From contig CP083824.1 in NCBI GenBank assembly GCA_023023105.1, positions 3,038,001 through 3,102,000 of the forward strand: 64,000 nt of DNA, written 5' to 3'. The notes under the pieces are model-generated. The model was given only the letters and a program-made list of their open reading frames with translations. It was not told the origin of the DNA and did not search any database. Below, piece after piece: positions 61,983 to 64,000 of this stretch (position 1 is its first letter; each line of letters starts with the position of its first letter). Position numbers and translations under genes: made by a program. The stretch is from Enterobacter ludwigii (lineage in GTDB: Bacteria; Pseudomonadota; Gammaproteobacteria; Enterobacterales; Enterobacteriaceae).

Positions 61983-62651
61983 TTAGTTGTGGTGACGCAC
62001 TGCGCGCAGGAACTCCTGGCGGGTGTTCTGGCTCGATTTAAACAGACCGCCCAGCGACGTGGTGGTGGTCGCACTGGTCGCATCACGCACGCCGCGCGCT
62101 TTCACGCAGTAGTGAACCGCGTCGATAGAGACAGCCACGTTATTGGTGCCCAGCAGCGTTTGCAGCGCGGTCAGGATCTGCTGCGTCAGACGCTCCTGTA
62201 CCTGTGGACGCTGAGCAAAGAATTGCACGATGCGGTTAATCTTCGACAGACCAATCACCGTATCTTTTGGGATATACGCCACGGTTGCTTTACCGTCGAT
62301 AGTCACGAAGTGGTGTTCACAGGTGCTGGTCAGCGTGATGTCACGTACCGTTACCATCTCATCCACTTTCATTTTATTTTCGATGACGGTGATTTTCGGG
62401 AAGTTGGCGTAATCCAGACCTGAGAAAATTTCGTCGACGTACATTTTTGCGATGCGGTGCGGCGTCTCCATCAGGCTGTCGTCGCTCAGATCGAGATTCA
62501 GCAGCTCCATGATCTCGGTCATATGACCGGCAATCAGACGCTTGCGGGTTTCATTGTCCAATTCCTGAACGGGTGGACGCAGCGGCGTTTCAAGACCGCG
62601 CGCAACCAGGGCTTCGTGGACCAGGGCAGCTTCTTTACTGAGTGATGACAT
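61983..62651 (-). CDS. folE: GTP cyclohydrolase I
   Basis: A 222-residue enzyme, E. coli length, converting GTP to dihydroneopterin triphosphate, the entry of folate synthesis. Zinc ligands C111 and H114 (STCEHH) and a later cysteine in [10 protein letters not shown]. Start ATG 62651 (MSSLSKEA) has AGGAG-like site nearby. Precedes yeiB by 19 bases. Confidence 0.97.
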   Translation of the reverse strand: MSSLSKEAALVHEALVARGLETPLRPPVQELDNETRKRLIAGHMTEIMELLNLDLSDDSLMETPHRIAKMYVDEIFSGLDYANFPKITVIENKMKVDEMVTVRDITLTSTCEHHFVTIDGKATVAYIPKDTVIGLSKINRIVQFFAQRPQVQERLTQQILTALQTLLGTNNVAVSIDAVHYCVKARGVRDATSATTTTSLGGLFKSSQNTRQEFLRAVRHHN

Positions 62652-62753
62652 TTTGTTCTCCTGCAGGTGTGGCGTCTTTTGCCCTCGTTGTGGCAAAAGT
62701 ATGCGCTCATTGTGCGTGAGGCCGCGCACATAATCCAGTATTCACGACGATAA

Positions 62754-63902
62754 TTATTGCAATTGCTGTTGCCTTTCAGCGTGACGGTTCCAGACCAGAG
62801 CACCACCAACAAACAACGCGATACCCGCCAGCCCCAGCGCAGGCTCAAGCCGATGGGTAAGCCAGGTCGATAACGCTGAGGTCATCGGACCAATCAACTG
62901 GCCAATGGCATACCCGGTGGTGAGCAGGCCGGCCATATAACGCGTGTGGTTTGGTGCCAGCTCGCGACCGTATAAAAGAGAGAGCTGCACGGCACACAAA
63001 AAGCCGCCGCCGACCAGCAATCCCCCCGTCAGCAACCCGCCAATCCCCGGCAGCAGCCAGGCCGCCAGCACACCAGCGCCTTGCAACCACAGCACAATAG
63101 CCAGCCTGCGGTTAGCCGTTGAGGTGTGGCGTAAAAGAATGCTAAGCGCAATGCCCACCACGGCAGCGATACCAAAAATCGGCCAGACAAACTGGGCAAA
63201 CAGGCTGCCAGGAAAACGCACTGCCGCCATTTGCGATAAAAAGGTTGCCGGAAGAATATAGCCAAATCCGGCCAGGCTATAGCTCCAGACCAGGCGCTTT
63301 AAATCCGCCGTCAGCACCAGCGGCTCTGGCGCGGTGCCGGGTCGATGGAGCTGCCCGGATCGCGGCAGGTAGCGCGCCACCAGGGCAATCAGCACCAGCG
63401 CCAGCACGCCGTAGATTTGCCATGCTGCCCCGGCCGACAGGGATTTCGCCTGGATATAGACAGCGAGCAGCCCGCTCAGGGCAATACCCGCGCCTGGGCC
63501 GGCAAACACGGCAGCACTCATGCCCGGTTTGCCCAACTGCCCCAGACGTTCATTTGTCCACGCCGCAATCAGCACCATAGACCAGCCGCTCATGCAGCCA
63601 ATCACAAAGCGCAGCAGTCCGTGCACGATGGCGTTATCCGCCGCGGCGGAGAGCAGCGTCAACGCAACCGCACCGGTGATACCAAGCCAAAGGCGTGTTT
63701 CAACGAAGCGATGCGCACGCATTGCATCCCATGCGCCCACCAGATAGCCCAGATAATTCATCGCCGCCACCAGGCCCGCACTGGTTAGCGTGAGCTGCCC
63801 GGCGGCAATCATCAATGGAACCTGAGGTGTAAAAGCAAAACGCCCTATCCCCATCGCCACCACCAGAACGACAAACCCACTGAGCGCAATACGCAGCGCC
63901 AT
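62754..63902 (-). CDS. YbfB/YjiJ-family MFS transporter
   Basis: A 382-residue membrane transporter with about 12 helices; N-terminus AMGIGRFAFTPQVPLMI is the signature of the YbfB/YjiJ family of major facilitators. Substrate unknown. It is separate from folE by 102 bases. E. coli has yeiG here, so this is a lineage-specific gene. ATG 63902; the remaining 98 bases to the window end show no gene. Confidence 0.85.
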   Translation of the reverse strand: MALRIALSGFVVLVVAMGIGRFAFTPQVPLMIAAGQLTLTSAGLVAAMNYLGYLVGAWDAMRAHRFVETRLWLGITGAVALTLLSAAADNAIVHGLLRFVIGCMSGWSMVLIAAWTNERLGQLGKPGMSAAVFAGPGAGIALSGLLAVYIQAKSLSAGAAWQIYGVLALVLIALVARYLPRSGQLHRPGTAPEPLVLTADLKRLVWSYSLAGFGYILPATFLSQMAAVRFPGSLFAQFVWPIFGIAAVVGIALSILLRHTSTANRRLAIVLWLQGAGVLAAWLLPGIGGLLTGGLLVGGGFLCAVQLSLLYGRELAPNHTRYMAGLLTTGYAIGQLIGPMTSALSTWLTHRLEPALGLAGIALFVGGALVWNRHAERQQQLQ

Positions 63903-64000
63903 GACCGCTCCAATTGTTAAAAAAAAGTAAATTTATGATGCAGCATCTTGTCGTCTGGCGAAAGTGAAAGTTACTCACAGGTCAATGAAAAGGCTGTATT

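Overview
The window is the chromosome of an Enterobacteriaceae member, most likely the Enterobacter cloacae complex or a close relative. Gene order follows the E. coli 46-48 min region almost step by step: yegS, fbaB-yegTUVW, thiMD, mrp-metG, yehS-btsSR-mlrA-yohO, yehZYXW, bglX, dld, pbpG, yohC, yohD, mdtQ, dusC, yohJK, cdd, sanA, mglBAC-galS, yeiB, folE. Protein lengths match the E. coli ones closely. The genus assignment is inference; it rests on the dat-ddc pair and the csc genes inserted in this backbone.

Left end (1-3400): the tail of an Old Yellow Enzyme reductase, a DsbA/FrnE-type oxidoreductase and a short-chain dehydrogenase cut by a 1057-bp IS903-group element. The element has no matching target duplication. 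To its right lie a 5'-truncated unknown ORF and a four-helix membrane protein in AT-richer DNA. At 3400-11360 the backbone resumes with lipid kinase yegS, aldolase fbaB, the uncharacterised transporter/hydrolase/kinase set yegTUV (yegT carries a frameshift) with regulator yegW, and thiamin salvage genes thiMD under a TPP riboswitch.

Accessory block (11360-29840): an AT-rich gene-free stretch, a 1196-bp IS5-type element (target duplication CTAG), a miniature trimeric autotransporter with a collagen-like segment, a 1221-bp IS1222-type element (duplication GCTG), three small exported-protein genes and a fragment of another IS3-family transposase. Next come sucrose genes cscBA with divergent cscR and palindromic operators, dat-ddc for 1,3-diaminopropane synthesis, a membrane-anchored thioredoxin-like protein, and a self-contained wza-wzb-wzc exopolysaccharide export/kinase operon with a possible leader terminator. 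An RcnB-like protein and a GNAT acetyltransferase follow.

Right half (29900-64000): conserved core. It holds Fe-S carrier mrp, metG, the pyruvate-sensing BtsSR system, curli regulator mlrA, the OsmF osmoprotectant ABC transporter, beta-glucosidase bglX, D-lactate dehydrogenase dld, pbpG, the yohC/yohD membrane proteins, mdtQ, dusC, the LrgAB-like yohJK pair, cdd and sanA. A glutamine-synthetase-family gene, the galactose mgl transporter with repressor galS (both promoters show paired CRP and gal-operator sites), yeiB, folE and an MFS transporter complete it. I saw no tRNA, rRNA or CRISPR array. The least explained pieces are the orphan pair beside the IS903-type element and the IS-bounded adhesin/small exported protein cluster.
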